Positions 1 to 8,208 of a stretch of DNA of 64,000 nucleotides are shown here, piece by piece. The translations under genes and the position numbers were made by a program. Below the pieces are notes generated by a model. It ran no database searches and was not told where the DNA came from. It saw only the letters and a list, made by a program, of their open reading frames with translations. Source of the DNA: an uncultured Phascolarctobacterium sp. (GTDB lineage: Bacteria > Bacillota > Negativicutes > Acidaminococcales > Acidaminococcaceae); the NCBI GenBank assembly GCA_947630795.1, contig CANRJC010000002.1, positions 62,001 to 126,000 of the forward strand, written 5' to 3'. Within the stretch, counting starts at the first letter, position 1, and the number at the start of each line of letters is the position of its first letter.

Positions 1-765
1 ACCACCTTGGGCCGGGGCGGCAGCGACACCACCGGCGCCGCTTTGGGCGCTGCTTTGAAGGCCGAGTTCGTAGAGATCTACACTGACGTGGACGGCATCA
101 TGACCGCAGACCCCCGCATCGTGAAAGAAGCCAACATTTTGGACGTGGTCTCTTACAGCGAAGTGTGCCAGATGGCCAACAACGGCGCCAAAGTCATCCA
201 TCCCCGGGCAGTGGAGATCGCCATGCGCAACAATCTGCCCATGTATGTGAAGTCTACCTTCAGCGATGCCCCCGGCACTCTCATCACCGCCTCCGGTCAC
301 AATTTGACCGTGGGGGACGTGCCCATCAACGAAAAAGTGGCCAGCAGCATCGCCCACGAATTGGATCTCACTCAATTCAGAGTGGCCCTCGACCCCCTCG
401 ATGTGGCGGCCGGTCGGCAGCTTTTCGGCGACTTGGCCAAGGCCGGCATCAGCGTGGGCTGTTTGAATTTGTCGGAGAAAGAGGCTATGTTCGCCGTCTT
501 CGATAAAGACGCCGAGCGTACCGAAGAAACTCTCAATGCTGCCAAGTTCTCCTATCAGAAGAACGAAGATTGTGCGAAAGTCACCGTGGTGGGCAGCGCC
601 ATGGGCGGTCTGCCCGGTGTGATGGCCACTTTCGTGGCTGCCTTGGCCGAGAAAAATATCGCCATCCTGCAGACCATGGATTCGGATATCACCATCGCCG
701 CCATCATCAAGCGGGAAAATGTGGTGGAAGCAGTCACCGCCCTGCACAGGGCTTTCAATCTGTAA
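1..765 (+). CDS. lysC: Aspartokinase, 3' part (5' end outside the window)
   Basis: Aspartate kinase phosphorylates L-aspartate in the first step of lysine, threonine, methionine and diaminopimelate synthesis. The reading frame is open from base 1 and shows the kinase signatures [21 protein letters not shown] and [11 protein letters not shown]. Two C-terminal ACT regions follow, the last around [16 protein letters not shown] and [15 protein letters not shown], as in feedback-regulated aspartokinases. About 254 codons are present; full-length enzymes are near 400 residues, so roughly the first third is missing. dapA follows 18 bases downstream behind a strong ribosome-binding site, so this is a lysine/DAP operon. 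The feedback effector (lysine or threonine) cannot be told from this part. Confidence 0.95.
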   Translation, partial: TTLGRGGSDTTGAALGAALKAEFVEIYTDVDGIMTADPRIVKEANILDVVSYSEVCQMANNGAKVIHPRAVEIAMRNNLPMYVKSTFSDAPGTLITASGHNLTVGDVPINEKVASSIAHELDLTQFRVALDPLDVAAGRQLFGDLAKAGISVGCLNLSEKEAMFAVFDKDAERTEETLNAAKFSYQKNEDCAKVTVVGSAMGGLPGVMATFVAALAEKNIAILQTMDSDITIAAIIKRENVVEAVTALHRAFNL

Positions 766-783
766 AAAAGAGGAGGGGCTCTT

Positions 784-1674
784 ATGAGAAAACCTTATTT
801 CGGCCGTGTCATCACCGCCATGGTGACGCCCTTCACCGAAAAGGGCGTGGCCTACGACGTTGCCGCCGACTTTGCCGAGTGGCTGTTGGCCAACGGCAGC
901 GATGCCCTTTTGGTGGAAGGCTCTACCGGCGAGCCTGCCACTATGTCTTTAGATGAGAAGCTCAAATTGCTGGAGAGCATCTGCCGCCGGGTGGCCGGCA
1001 AAGCGCCCATCATCGTGGGCGCCGGTTCCAACTGCACCGCCGGCACCATCGACTTCATCAAAGAGATAAAGAAGTTCCCCATCGACGGTCTCCTCATCGT
1101 CGGGCCTTATTACAATAAGCCCACTCAAGAAGGCTACTATCGGCACTTTGCCGCCGTGGCCGCCGCTACCGAACTTCCCATCATCGTCTACAACGTGCCC
1201 GGCCGCACCGGCTCCAACATCGCCCCGGCTACCGTGGCCCGTTTGGCAAAAGATTTTTCCAACATCGTGGCCGTGAAAGAAGCTGCGGGCAGCGTGGCTC
1301 AAACTGCCGAGCTCTTCCGCCTCTGCCCCGAAGACTTCACCATTTATTCGGGAGACGACGGCTTGCTGCTGCCCTTCCTCGCTGTGGGCGCCGAAGGCAT
1401 AGTTTCCGTTTTGAGCAACATCGGCGGCGGCATTTTGCAGGAGCTCATCGCCGCCTATAAAGAGGGCAGAGTAGCCGAGGCCGCCGAGCTCAACAAGAAG
1501 ATGGTGCCCTTGGCCAACTCTCTCTTCATCGAATCCAACCCCATCCCGGTGAAGGCCGCCGTCACCAAGGTGACTCCCTTCAACGCCGGTGAGCCTCGTT
1601 TGCCTCTCACCCCCATCTCTGCGGCTGCCGAGGCAAAATTGGACGAAGCTTTAAAGGTAGCGGGCCTTATTTAA
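784..1674 (+). CDS. dapA: 4-hydroxy-tetrahydrodipicolinate synthase
   Basis: DapA condenses aspartate semialdehyde with pyruvate, the committed step to diaminopimelate and lysine. The 296-residue length is normal for the family. Visible catalytic features are Tyr136 in IIVYNVPGRTG, the Schiff-base Lys165 in IVAVKEAAG, and Thr48 in VEGSTGEPATMS. The usual GTTGE motif reads GSTGE here, a conservative change. The start is fixed by GAGGAGGGG 8 bases upstream. It lies directly behind aspartokinase and the next gene begins 3 bases after its stop, so all three are probably co-transcribed. Confidence 0.96.
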   Translation: MRKPYFGRVITAMVTPFTEKGVAYDVAADFAEWLLANGSDALLVEGSTGEPATMSLDEKLKLLESICRRVAGKAPIIVGAGSNCTAGTIDFIKEIKKFPIDGLLIVGPYYNKPTQEGYYRHFAAVAAATELPIIVYNVPGRTGSNIAPATVARLAKDFSNIVAVKEAAGSVAQTAELFRLCPEDFTIYSGDDGLLLPFLAVGAEGIVSVLSNIGGGILQELIAAYKEGRVAEAAELNKKMVPLANSLFIESNPIPVKAAVTKVTPFNAGEPRLPLTPISAAAEAKLDEALKVAGLI

Positions 1675-1677
1675 ATC

Positions 1678-2085
1678 ATGAGCAAATTGATCGTTGTGAT
1701 CCAATGTGACAAAGTGGTGCATCGCTGCAGCGGTTTTGCCTGTGCAAGAGCTTTTTATCAACGCACGGGAAAATTTCAAGACTACGCCGAAGATGCTCGT
1801 TACATGTCGATGAGCTGCGGCGGCTGCTGCGGGGCAGATGTGGCCGCTAAACTCGGCCATTTAAAGAGAAAGCTGGCCGCTGCCCCCGACTTCGGCAGCG
1901 CCGAAGACATTGTCGTCCATCTTTCGAGCTGCATCACCAGCGTCAATTTTCATCACGGGCCCTGTCCCTTCAAAAATTATTTAGTGAAGCTGATCGAGGG
2001 CAAGGGACTCAGTGCCGTCGAAGGCACTTATGTGTCGAAGAAGGCCGAGGCCAAAAGGGCGCAAGGTATTTACAAAGAGTTTTAA
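1678..2085 (+). CDS. CGGC domain protein, putative metal-binding
   Basis: A 135-residue cytosolic protein with the family-defining Cys-rich block MSCGGCCGADV (Cys47, Cys50, Cys51), an early Cys10, and a C-terminal HLSSC...HHGPCPF segment. The CGGC domain family is thought to bind metal, but no precise function is established. It starts 3 bases after the dapA stop with no clear ribosome-binding site of its own, suggesting translational coupling. A terminator follows, so it is the last gene of the operon. The link to lysine synthesis may be only positional. Confidence 0.85.
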   Translation: MSKLIVVIQCDKVVHRCSGFACARAFYQRTGKFQDYAEDARYMSMSCGGCCGADVAAKLGHLKRKLAAAPDFGSAEDIVVHLSSCITSVNFHHGPCPFKNYLVKLIEGKGLSAVEGTYVSKKAEAKRAQGIYKEF

Positions 2086-2098
2086 AACGCCTATAATT

Positions 2099-2136
2099 AA
2101 GGTGTCTGACTTTGTTCAGGCACCTTTTCCTTTTTG
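2099..2136 (+). terminator. Intrinsic terminator of the lysC-dapA operon
   Basis: AAGGTGTCTGA pairs with TTCAGGCACCTT (one G-U pair) around a short loop and is followed by a T-rich tail. Confidence 0.85.
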
Positions 2137-2167
2137 AAAAAAGCAAAAGCTCTCGAGGCAAGGGGGG

Positions 2168-3478
2168 ATGAAGATGACTACGGCGAAAAAGATCTTGACG
2201 GTTTTAGCGGCCGTTCTTTTTTCTTTAGGCCCGTTTTGCGGCTGTGAGGCAAAAGAGGCGGATCTTTTCGACAAATTTCCCCGGCCGGAAAAATGGACGG
2301 AAAACAATGCAAAAGGCGAGCAAGTGATCCTCAATGCCGACGCCGTCGCCGCTTTCTCACGGCAAGTGACGGAAGTTTCTCCTTCGGTGGCAGATCTTAA
2401 AGCTTATCCCGCCGCCGTAGACGGAGAAACAGTGCGGGCCCTCGTGAGCGACTACAGCGTCCTCGCCGACGATTTCTATCGGGCCGGGCTCTTGGTCAGC
2501 GAAAATTACAAAAATATTTTGCGCAAGCTCACCAACGCCGACAATGTGCCGGCTACGGTGAAGGTGCGCTATGCCCTGTGCGTGCGCAAGGCCAACCTGC
2601 GGGCTCTGCCCACCGGCGAAGGTCTTTTCTACGCACCGGGCGATGTAGACTTCGACGTGCTGCAGCAAACGGTGCTGGATCCCATGGAGCCGGTCATCGT
2701 CCTTCACGACAGCAGTACGTTGAATTTTTATTTCGTGCGGGCCGCCAACTACTGCGGCTGGCTCTCCCGTTTGGACCTGGCCTTCACAGACAGGAACACT
2801 TGGCTGCAATATGCGGAGCCGGAAAAATTTTTGGTGGTGACCGACCGAGAACTTTTTTTGAAGACGGGGGCAGAGCAAGTGCGCTATCAGCAGGGGGCGA
2901 GGCTGCCCGTCAAAGAAGAAACGAACGGCGTGTATAAGCTGAACGCTCCCGTCAGAGGGAAGAACGGCCAGATCGCCTGGGAGCCGGTGCAGATCTTAAA
3001 GAGCAATCCCAAAGTCCATTTGGGTTATCTGCCTTACACGACCAACAACATCATCCGCGCCGCCTATAAATGGTACGGCGCTCCCTACGGCTGGGGAGGG
3101 ATGAAGAACAGCGTCGACTGCTCCAGTCTCATCTACAATGTTTACAGAACGGTGGGGATAAGATTGCCCCGCGATGCGGACCAGCAGGAGACCACCGCCG
3201 GCAGACACTACGAACTGGCGGCAGCGGCCGGCGAAGCGGCCCGTTTGGCCATCATCAATCGGCTGCAGCCGGGGAGCCCCCTTTTCATGCACGGCCACGC
3301 CGTCCTCTATTTGGGCTCCGTAGACGGCATCCCCTATTGCATCCACTCTTTGGGCTCTTGCTACGAGGGAGGCAAGCGCCTGCGGGTGATGCAGGTGGTA
3401 GTGAGCGATCTTGATCTGGAGCGGGCCAACGGGTCCAGCTTCCTCAATGCATTGACCGGTGCGGTAGAATATAAGTGA
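2168..3478 (+). CDS. SH3-domain NlpC/P60 peptidoglycan endopeptidase
   Basis: A 436-residue exported cell-wall hydrolase. The N-terminus is basic-hydrophobic and ends in FCGC, a secretion signal although not a clean lipobox. The middle part (about residues 60-290) fits the bacterial SH3 modules that precede NlpC/P60 domains in this architecture. The C-terminal NlpC/P60 domain has the catalytic Cys near residue 318 in NSVDCSSLIYN and the His near 377 in HGHAVLYLG. Known relatives cleave the gamma-D-Glu-meso-DAP bond of peptide stems; specificity here is inferred. The start ATG at 2168 follows a G-rich ribosome-binding site, with an in-frame ATG two codons later. leucyl aminopeptidase follows 10 bases after the stop. 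Confidence 0.9.
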   Translation: MKMTTAKKILTVLAAVLFSLGPFCGCEAKEADLFDKFPRPEKWTENNAKGEQVILNADAVAAFSRQVTEVSPSVADLKAYPAAVDGETVRALVSDYSVLADDFYRAGLLVSENYKNILRKLTNADNVPATVKVRYALCVRKANLRALPTGEGLFYAPGDVDFDVLQQTVLDPMEPVIVLHDSSTLNFYFVRAANYCGWLSRLDLAFTDRNTWLQYAEPEKFLVVTDRELFLKTGAEQVRYQQGARLPVKEETNGVYKLNAPVRGKNGQIAWEPVQILKSNPKVHLGYLPYTTNNIIRAAYKWYGAPYGWGGMKNSVDCSSLIYNVYRTVGIRLPRDADQQETTAGRHYELAAAAGEAARLAIINRLQPGSPLFMHGHAVLYLGSVDGIPYCIHSLGSCYEGGKRLRVMQVVVSDLDLERANGSSFLNALTGAVEYK

Positions 3479-3488
3479 GGTCAGGGAT

Positions 3489-4991
3489 ATGCTGAATAAT
3501 TTGAGTTTGTGCAACACGGAAAAAGAGGGGGCCGCCTACGGCGACAAAGGTGCTTTTCTTCTCTTTTTGTGCAAAGAATGTGAGGCGGCTCTTCCTAAAT
3601 TGGCTTTGCCCGAAGAAGTTTCGAAGGCGACCACCGCTCTTTTGGCCGCGACCGCCGACCCCTTCGAGATCGGCAAGGTCAGCGTCTGCAGCCTCCTTTG
3701 CGGATCGAACCTGCGGCACATCATCATCGCAGGCTGCGGCTCGGGAAGAGAATGTAAGCCCACAGCTTTTAAGCAGGCAGCGGGAGAGGCGGCGAGAGTC
3801 CTTAAAACAAAAAAGTGCGAAGAAGCGATCGTGCTGGCTCCCATACTTTTAAACCCCAAACGCACGCCCTATCTTGAAGCCATCGCCGAAGGTCTGTATC
3901 TCGGGGCTTACGATTTCACCATCTATAAGAGGAAGGCAGAAAATGCCGTCACCTGCAAAATAAAAATAGTCTCCGCCTGCGAAGGAGCCGAGCTTGCTTT
4001 AAAACGGGCCCTCGTGAAAGGGCAGGCCGTGAGCATGGTGCGTGACTTGGTGAACGAGCCGGGCAACAAGCTGGGGCCGGAAGAATTGGCGGACTTTGCC
4101 CGGCAAGTGGCAGGAGAAAACAGCCTGAGCTGTGAGATCTTAGATCGCAAAGCTTTAAAAGAGCTGGGCTGCGGCGCCCTCTTGGCCGTGGGGCAGGGCA
4201 GCGTTCGGGAGCCCCGTCTCATCGCTTTGCGCTATAACGGGGCGGGGGACGCTCCCTATACTGCCTTCGTGGGCAAAGGCATCACCTTCGACAGCGGCGG
4301 TCTTTCTTTGAAACCTGCCGCCAACATGGGCGAGATGAAGGACGATATGTCCGGCGCAGCGGCAGTGCTGGGAGCGATCAAAGCAGCGGCCGAATTACAT
4401 TTAGCCGTTAATTTATTGGCCGTCCTCTCCTGTGCCGAGAACATGCCGGGAGGAGGAGCTCAACGGCCGGGAGACATTGTCACCGCGGCCGACGGGCAAA
4501 CGATAGAAGTGGTGAACACCGACGCCGAAGGCAGGCTGGTGCTGGCCGATGCCGTTTGGTACGCAGCCAAACAGGGAGCGGCCCGCATCGTGGACATCGC
4601 CACTTTGACGGGAGCGGTCATCACCGCTTTGGGCAAAGAGACCGGCGGCATCATCGCTTTCGACGACGGCTTGGCGGCCTCGATCAAAGAAGCGGGCCGT
4701 TTGGCCGGGGAACTGTGGTGGCAGTTGCCCACGCCCCCCGATCTTCGCGAGGCCATCAAAGGGGAAGAGGCCGATCTTCTCAATTCCACCGGCAGCACCG
4801 TGGGAGGAGGCTGCATCACCGGCGGTCTCTTCATCGGCAGTTTCGTGCCCGAAGAGCTACCTTGGGCCCATTTAGACATCGGCGGCACCGCCAGCCGGGA
4901 GAAAGCGGCCGGTTTCGTGAGCAAGGGAGGTACAGGCTTCGGCACCCTCACCCTCATCAAATTGGCAGAAACTTTGGCGAGCGAAAAATAA
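3489..4991 (+). CDS. pepA: Leucyl aminopeptidase, M17 family
   Basis: A 500-residue cytosolic di-metal aminopeptidase that removes N-terminal residues from peptides. The M17 hallmarks are clear: VNEPGNKLGPEELA before the catalytic domain, GKGITFDSGGLSLKP with metal-binding Lys and Asp, MKDDMSGAAAVLG, and NTDAEGRLVLADA. The N-terminal third is divergent, as usual. It follows the NlpC/P60 gene after 10 bases, so products of wall-peptide turnover may feed it, an inference from position only. The product could also be named cytosol aminopeptidase; the family is not in doubt. Confidence 0.95.
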   Translation: MLNNLSLCNTEKEGAAYGDKGAFLLFLCKECEAALPKLALPEEVSKATTALLAATADPFEIGKVSVCSLLCGSNLRHIIIAGCGSGRECKPTAFKQAAGEAARVLKTKKCEEAIVLAPILLNPKRTPYLEAIAEGLYLGAYDFTIYKRKAENAVTCKIKIVSACEGAELALKRALVKGQAVSMVRDLVNEPGNKLGPEELADFARQVAGENSLSCEILDRKALKELGCGALLAVGQGSVREPRLIALRYNGAGDAPYTAFVGKGITFDSGGLSLKPAANMGEMKDDMSGAAAVLGAIKAAAELHLAVNLLAVLSCAENMPGGGAQRPGDIVTAADGQTIEVVNTDAEGRLVLADAVWYAAKQGAARIVDIATLTGAVITALGKETGGIIAFDDGLAASIKEAGRLAGELWWQLPTPPDLREAIKGEEADLLNSTGSTVGGGCITGGLFIGSFVPEELPWAHLDIGGTASREKAAGFVSKGGTGFGTLTLIKLAETLASEK

Positions 4992-5080
4992 GCGAATAAT
5001 AAGCAAAAAATAAACTGAACATAAGTTGAACATAAGTTAAAAATAAGCAAAAATAAATTTGCTCACGGGAAGAAAAAAGC
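4992..5080. repeat. A/T-rich intergenic stretch with short tandem and dispersed repeats
   Basis: Two copies of AACATAAGTT sit side by side (about 5017-5038). They are bracketed by two near-copies of AATAAGCAAAAATAA (about 4997 and 5042). No hairpin with a T-run is evident, so it is not a classical terminator. Confidence 0.6.
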
Positions 5081-5917
5081 ATGGAAGTTGTGGCCTTTAT
5101 AGGACCAAGCGGGACGGGGAAGTCGCACAGAGCGGTGAATGTGGCCTATGCCCACGGCTGCGATGCCATCATCGACGACGGCTTGTTGATCAGGGGCACC
5201 CACATTTTGGCCGGGGTCTCCGCCAAAAACGAGAACAATAAGATCCAGGCGGTGAAGCGGGCCATCTTCACCGACCCGGAGCACACCCGCAACGTGCAGC
5301 TGGCCCTGGCCAAAAGCGACATCAAAAGATTGCTGGTCATCGCCACCTCCGACAACATGTTGAGCCGTATTTTGGAGAAATTGGGCTTGCCCGAGCCTGT
5401 TGAAAAGGTCTACATCAATCAGGTGGTAACGAAGGCCGAGATCAAAAAAGCCCGCTACGAGCGGCTCCATTACGGCAAGCACGTGGTGCCGGTGCCCAAT
5501 GTGGAATTGAAGTCCCACCTCACCGGTTATTTTGCCGATCTGCCCTACAATCTTTTCGCCGGCGACAGCGGACCGAAGGAAGGGGACAGGAGCATCGTCC
5601 GCCCGCCTTTCAGTTTTTTCGGTAAATTGTTGGTGGCCGACAGTGCGGTGGAAGACATCATCCGCATCATCGCCGACAAAGACGCCAACGTGCTGCGCCT
5701 GAAGAGCATCAGCGTGCGCCGACGCAGCGGTTACGGCAGAGGCATCGTCATCGGCATCGACTTGGCGCTGGTGTACGGGGCGAAGATCTTCGCCGTCACC
5801 CGCGCTCTGCAGGAAAAGATCAAGCAGAGAGTGGAATATATGACCGCCATGAACGTAAACAATGTGAACATAACCGTCCGCAGCTTGGGCAAGCGGCCTC
5901 AGGCGGCGGGAAAATAA
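5081..5917 (+). CDS. P-loop ATP-binding protein with C-terminal Asp23-like domain
   Basis: A 278-residue protein of unknown role. Residues 8-15 are a Walker A motif (GPSGTGKS), and DAIIDDGLLIRGTHI just after it resembles nucleotide-kinase-like P-loop proteins. The C-terminal 75 residues match the pattern of Asp23/Gls24 envelope-stress proteins: RRRSGYGRGIVIGIDLALVYG, then ALQEKIKQRVEYMT and NVNNVNITVRSL. This is a fusion of two modules usually found apart. It is probably cytosolic, possibly at the cell envelope. The ribosome-binding site before ATG 5081 is weak (ACGGGAAG). A small EF-hand-like gene follows after 23 bases behind GGAGAGAG, so the two are probably co-transcribed. Confidence 0.75.
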   Translation: MEVVAFIGPSGTGKSHRAVNVAYAHGCDAIIDDGLLIRGTHILAGVSAKNENNKIQAVKRAIFTDPEHTRNVQLALAKSDIKRLLVIATSDNMLSRILEKLGLPEPVEKVYINQVVTKAEIKKARYERLHYGKHVVPVPNVELKSHLTGYFADLPYNLFAGDSGPKEGDRSIVRPPFSFFGKLLVADSAVEDIIRIIADKDANVLRLKSISVRRRSGYGRGIVIGIDLALVYGAKIFAVTRALQEKIKQRVEYMTAMNVNNVNITVRSLGKRPQAAGK

Positions 5918-5940
5918 GAAAAACACAAAGGAGAGAGAAC

Positions 5941-6306
5941 ATGGTCTCGGATGCCTATAAAGTTCAGATCGCCCGCACTCTTTACAACAACGTCTACCGC
6001 TGCCGCCTGCTGGACAGCGTCGGCAATGTGAAAGGTTTTTTGCGGGTGCTGCCTTCCCTGCCTTTGGACAGGTCGCAGGTGCCCCAGGACGCCCCCAAGG
6101 CCGTGCCCTTCCTCTACGTGATCGTGGAGGATGCGGACATCAACAAAGATAATCTCATCGACTTCGAAGAGCGGACCGCCTATGCTTTGATGCTGCGCTT
6201 CGCCACGGAGACCGTGAACTTCGATCATTGCGAATTCTATTATCCGTCGCCGGCCTTCGTCTTCGACGACAAGAGGGCCGACGAAAACAATCCTTATTTG
6301 ATGTAG
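5941..6306 (+). CDS. Small protein with one EF-hand-like loop
   Basis: A 121-residue protein I do not recognise as a whole. Residues 66-77 (DINKDNLIDFEE) match the 12-position EF-hand calcium loop: D at 1, N at 3, D at 5, I at 8 and E at 12. Only one loop is present, whereas most EF-hands are paired. There is no signal peptide or membrane segment. The start ATG follows GGAGAGAG. Its neighbour is the P-loop/Asp23-like gene just upstream. A function in calcium binding is suggested by the motif only. Confidence 0.65.
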   Translation: MVSDAYKVQIARTLYNNVYRCRLLDSVGNVKGFLRVLPSLPLDRSQVPQDAPKAVPFLYVIVEDADINKDNLIDFEERTAYALMLRFATETVNFDHCEFYYPSPAFVFDDKRADENNPYLM

Positions 6307-6607
6307 CAAGCAGAGCTTCGCCCTTGTCTTGCGAAAAGTTTTCTTCGCCTTTTGAAAGACGGCAGCGAACGCCGCGGCTCTTTGCGAAAAAGCAAAGACC
6401 GCCGCAGAAAAAGCCGTCGGCGAAGAGGGGAGAGGGCGAAGAGGACGAGTGCAAAAAATTATCTTTATTTCGCAAGAAACACACAAAAATTTGCAGGATT
6501 TTTACAATTTATCTAGAAGAAAAAAACGATATAGTAAGTCACAGGGTGCGGCGTCGTCAGGATGCCGGCCGTGAACTTAGCTAAAGAAATTGAGGAGGGG
6601 AAAGTTT
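6307..6607. other. Intergenic region before the TAXI transporter genes
   Basis: No credible gene is seen. There is a GC-rich hairpin near 6378-6402 (TCTTTGC pairs with GCAAAGA) without a T-run. The last 120 bases are A/T-rich and are the likely promoter area for the transporter operon, but no convincing -35/-10 pair could be fixed. Confidence 0.5.
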
Positions 6608-7582
6608 ATGAACAAACTCTTAGTTTCCGCATTGGGCTTGGCTGTGGCAGCCTCTGTAGTAGCAGGCTGCGGTGGCGGCGACAAAAAAGCTGAAGAGAAG
6701 AAACCTGCTGCTCAAAAATTCTTGAACATCGCTACCGGCGGTACTGCCGGCGCTTATTATCCCATCGGCGGCGCCGTTGCCGATATCTTGAACAAGAATA
6801 TTCCCGGCGCCAACGCATCCGCTCAGTCCACCGGCGCTGCCGTGGCCAACGTCAACCTGCTGAAAGAGGGCAAGGTAGAGATTGCTTTCCTGCAAAACGA
6901 TATCGCCTACTATGCAGTTAACGGCACCGAGATGTTCAAAGACAAAAAAGTTCCCAACATCTACGGCTTGGCTACTCTCTATCCCGAGACCGTGCAGATC
7001 GTTACCTTGAAGAAGAGCGGCATCAAATCCATCGCCGACTTCAAAGGCAAGAAGATCGCAGTAGGCGCTGCCGGCTCCGGCACCGAGTGCAATGCCCGTC
7101 AGATCATGGCTGCTTACGGCCTGAAATATGACGACATGAAAGTTCAGTACCTGTCCTTCGCAGAGGCAGCCAGCGCATTGAAAGACGGCAACGTTGACGC
7201 CGCCTTCGTTACCGCCGGCTTCCCGACCGCTGCCATTCAGGATATCGCCACTCAGAACGAAGTTTATCTGATCCCGGTGGATGCCGACAAGGCCGACGCC
7301 GTTATGAAACAATATCCGTTCTACACCAAAGTTGTCATCAAGAAAGGCACCTATGCCAAACAGGATGCCGACTGCGACGCTTTGGCCATCCGCTGCATGC
7401 TGGGCGTTACCGACAAGATGGACGAGAAGACCGCCTATGACGTTACCAAGGCCATCTTCACTCATCTGGATCGTCTGAAACAGTCCCATTCCGCCGCTGC
7501 CGTTGTCAGCAAAGAGAGTGCTATGGACGGCATGTCCGTTAAAGTTCATGCCGGTGCCGACAAGTTCTTCAAGGAAAAATAA
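6608..7582 (+). CDS. TAXI-family TRAP transporter substrate-binding lipoprotein
   Basis: A 324-residue periplasmic binding protein. The signal sequence ends in the lipobox VVAGC with Cys21 as the lipidation site, then a Lys/Glu-rich linker. The mature part has the TAXI pattern: FLNIATGGTAGAYYPIGG, ANVNLLKEGKVEIAFLQND, FKGKKIAVGAAGSGTE and DAAFVTAGFP. TAXI proteins deliver organic acids such as glutamate or 2-oxoglutarate to a fused TRAP permease; the ligand here is unknown. ATG 6608 is chosen because GAGGAGGGG lies 8 bases upstream. A DUF1850 gene and the permease follow. Codon use is cleaner than that of the neighbours, consistent with high expression. Confidence 0.93.
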   Translation: MNKLLVSALGLAVAASVVAGCGGGDKKAEEKKPAAQKFLNIATGGTAGAYYPIGGAVADILNKNIPGANASAQSTGAAVANVNLLKEGKVEIAFLQNDIAYYAVNGTEMFKDKKVPNIYGLATLYPETVQIVTLKKSGIKSIADFKGKKIAVGAAGSGTECNARQIMAAYGLKYDDMKVQYLSFAEAASALKDGNVDAAFVTAGFPTAAIQDIATQNEVYLIPVDADKADAVMKQYPFYTKVVIKKGTYAKQDADCDALAIRCMLGVTDKMDEKTAYDVTKAIFTHLDRLKQSHSAAAVVSKESAMDGMSVKVHAGADKFFKEK

Positions 7583-7631
7583 GCCCATCGCTCCTACGAT
7601 AAAAATATACGACAGTTAGGAAGCTCAGGTT

Positions 7632-8177
7632 ATGCCGTATGTTGAAGACCGGGATTCGGCTGATGCCGCTTCCCGGTCTTTTTTACAAAGACCGATCTTA
7701 ATATTTTTTGCGGCTTTGGCCGCTGTCCTCATCGCCCTTTCCCTCTACGCTCAAGGGCTGGTGGTCTCTCTCACGGGGGAGGACGGCAAGGCTCTGGCTT
7801 TCGCCACCGAGCCGGGGGACAGGTGGCACATCGGCTTCACTCATTCGGTAGAGAAGACGCCGTGGCTCGAATTCTACCGAGTGGACGGAGCGGGCGAGAT
7901 GACTCTCACTCACACCATCTTTCAATCGTTGGGCTGGGGTTATCCTTATTCCGCTGCCGACGGGCCGGTGCGGCAGACAAAAGACGGCCGCTTTCTGCAG
8001 GTGCAGAACCGTCACTATAAAGCGGTGCGCCTCAGAGTGGCCAGGCAGGCCATGCAGCACATCTACCACGGCAAAGATGCTTACGACTTGGTGGGTATCT
8101 TCGGTCACGGCTCTGCCATCGATATCAAGGTGGAGCACCGCTGGCAATATTGGCAGCGTAAATATTTTGCATTGTGA
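7632..8177 (+). CDS. DUF1850 protein of the TAXI transporter operon
   Basis: A 181-residue protein with one N-terminal hydrophobic segment (about residues 24-45), then a soluble domain with GFTHSVEKTPWLEFYRV and SLGWGYPYSA, typical of DUF1850. The family is regularly encoded between a TAXI binding protein and the fused permease, as here; its role is unknown. The ATG at 7632 has only a weak ribosome-binding site (AGGAAG, 11 bases away). A strong terminator hairpin covers codons 5-18. Either the true start is further downstream, near the hydrophobic segment, or the hairpin works as an attenuator. Confidence 0.82.
   Translation: MPYVEDRDSADAASRSFLQRPILIFFAALAAVLIALSLYAQGLVVSLTGEDGKALAFATEPGDRWHIGFTHSVEKTPWLEFYRVDGAGEMTLTHTIFQSLGWGYPYSAADGPVRQTKDGRFLQVQNRHYKAVRLRVARQAMQHIYHGKDAYDLVGIFGHGSAIDIKVEHRWQYWQRKYFAL
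7645..7686 (+). terminator. Intrinsic terminator between binding-protein and permease genes
   Basis: AAGACCGGGA (7645-7654) pairs perfectly with TCCCGGTCTT (7671-7680). An inner CGGC/GCCG stem lies in the loop and T6 follows from 7679. It overlaps the proposed start of the DUF1850 gene. Confidence 0.8.
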
Positions 8178-8208
8178 TTTGCGATTGAAAAGGGGAGGTT
8201 GATACCGG

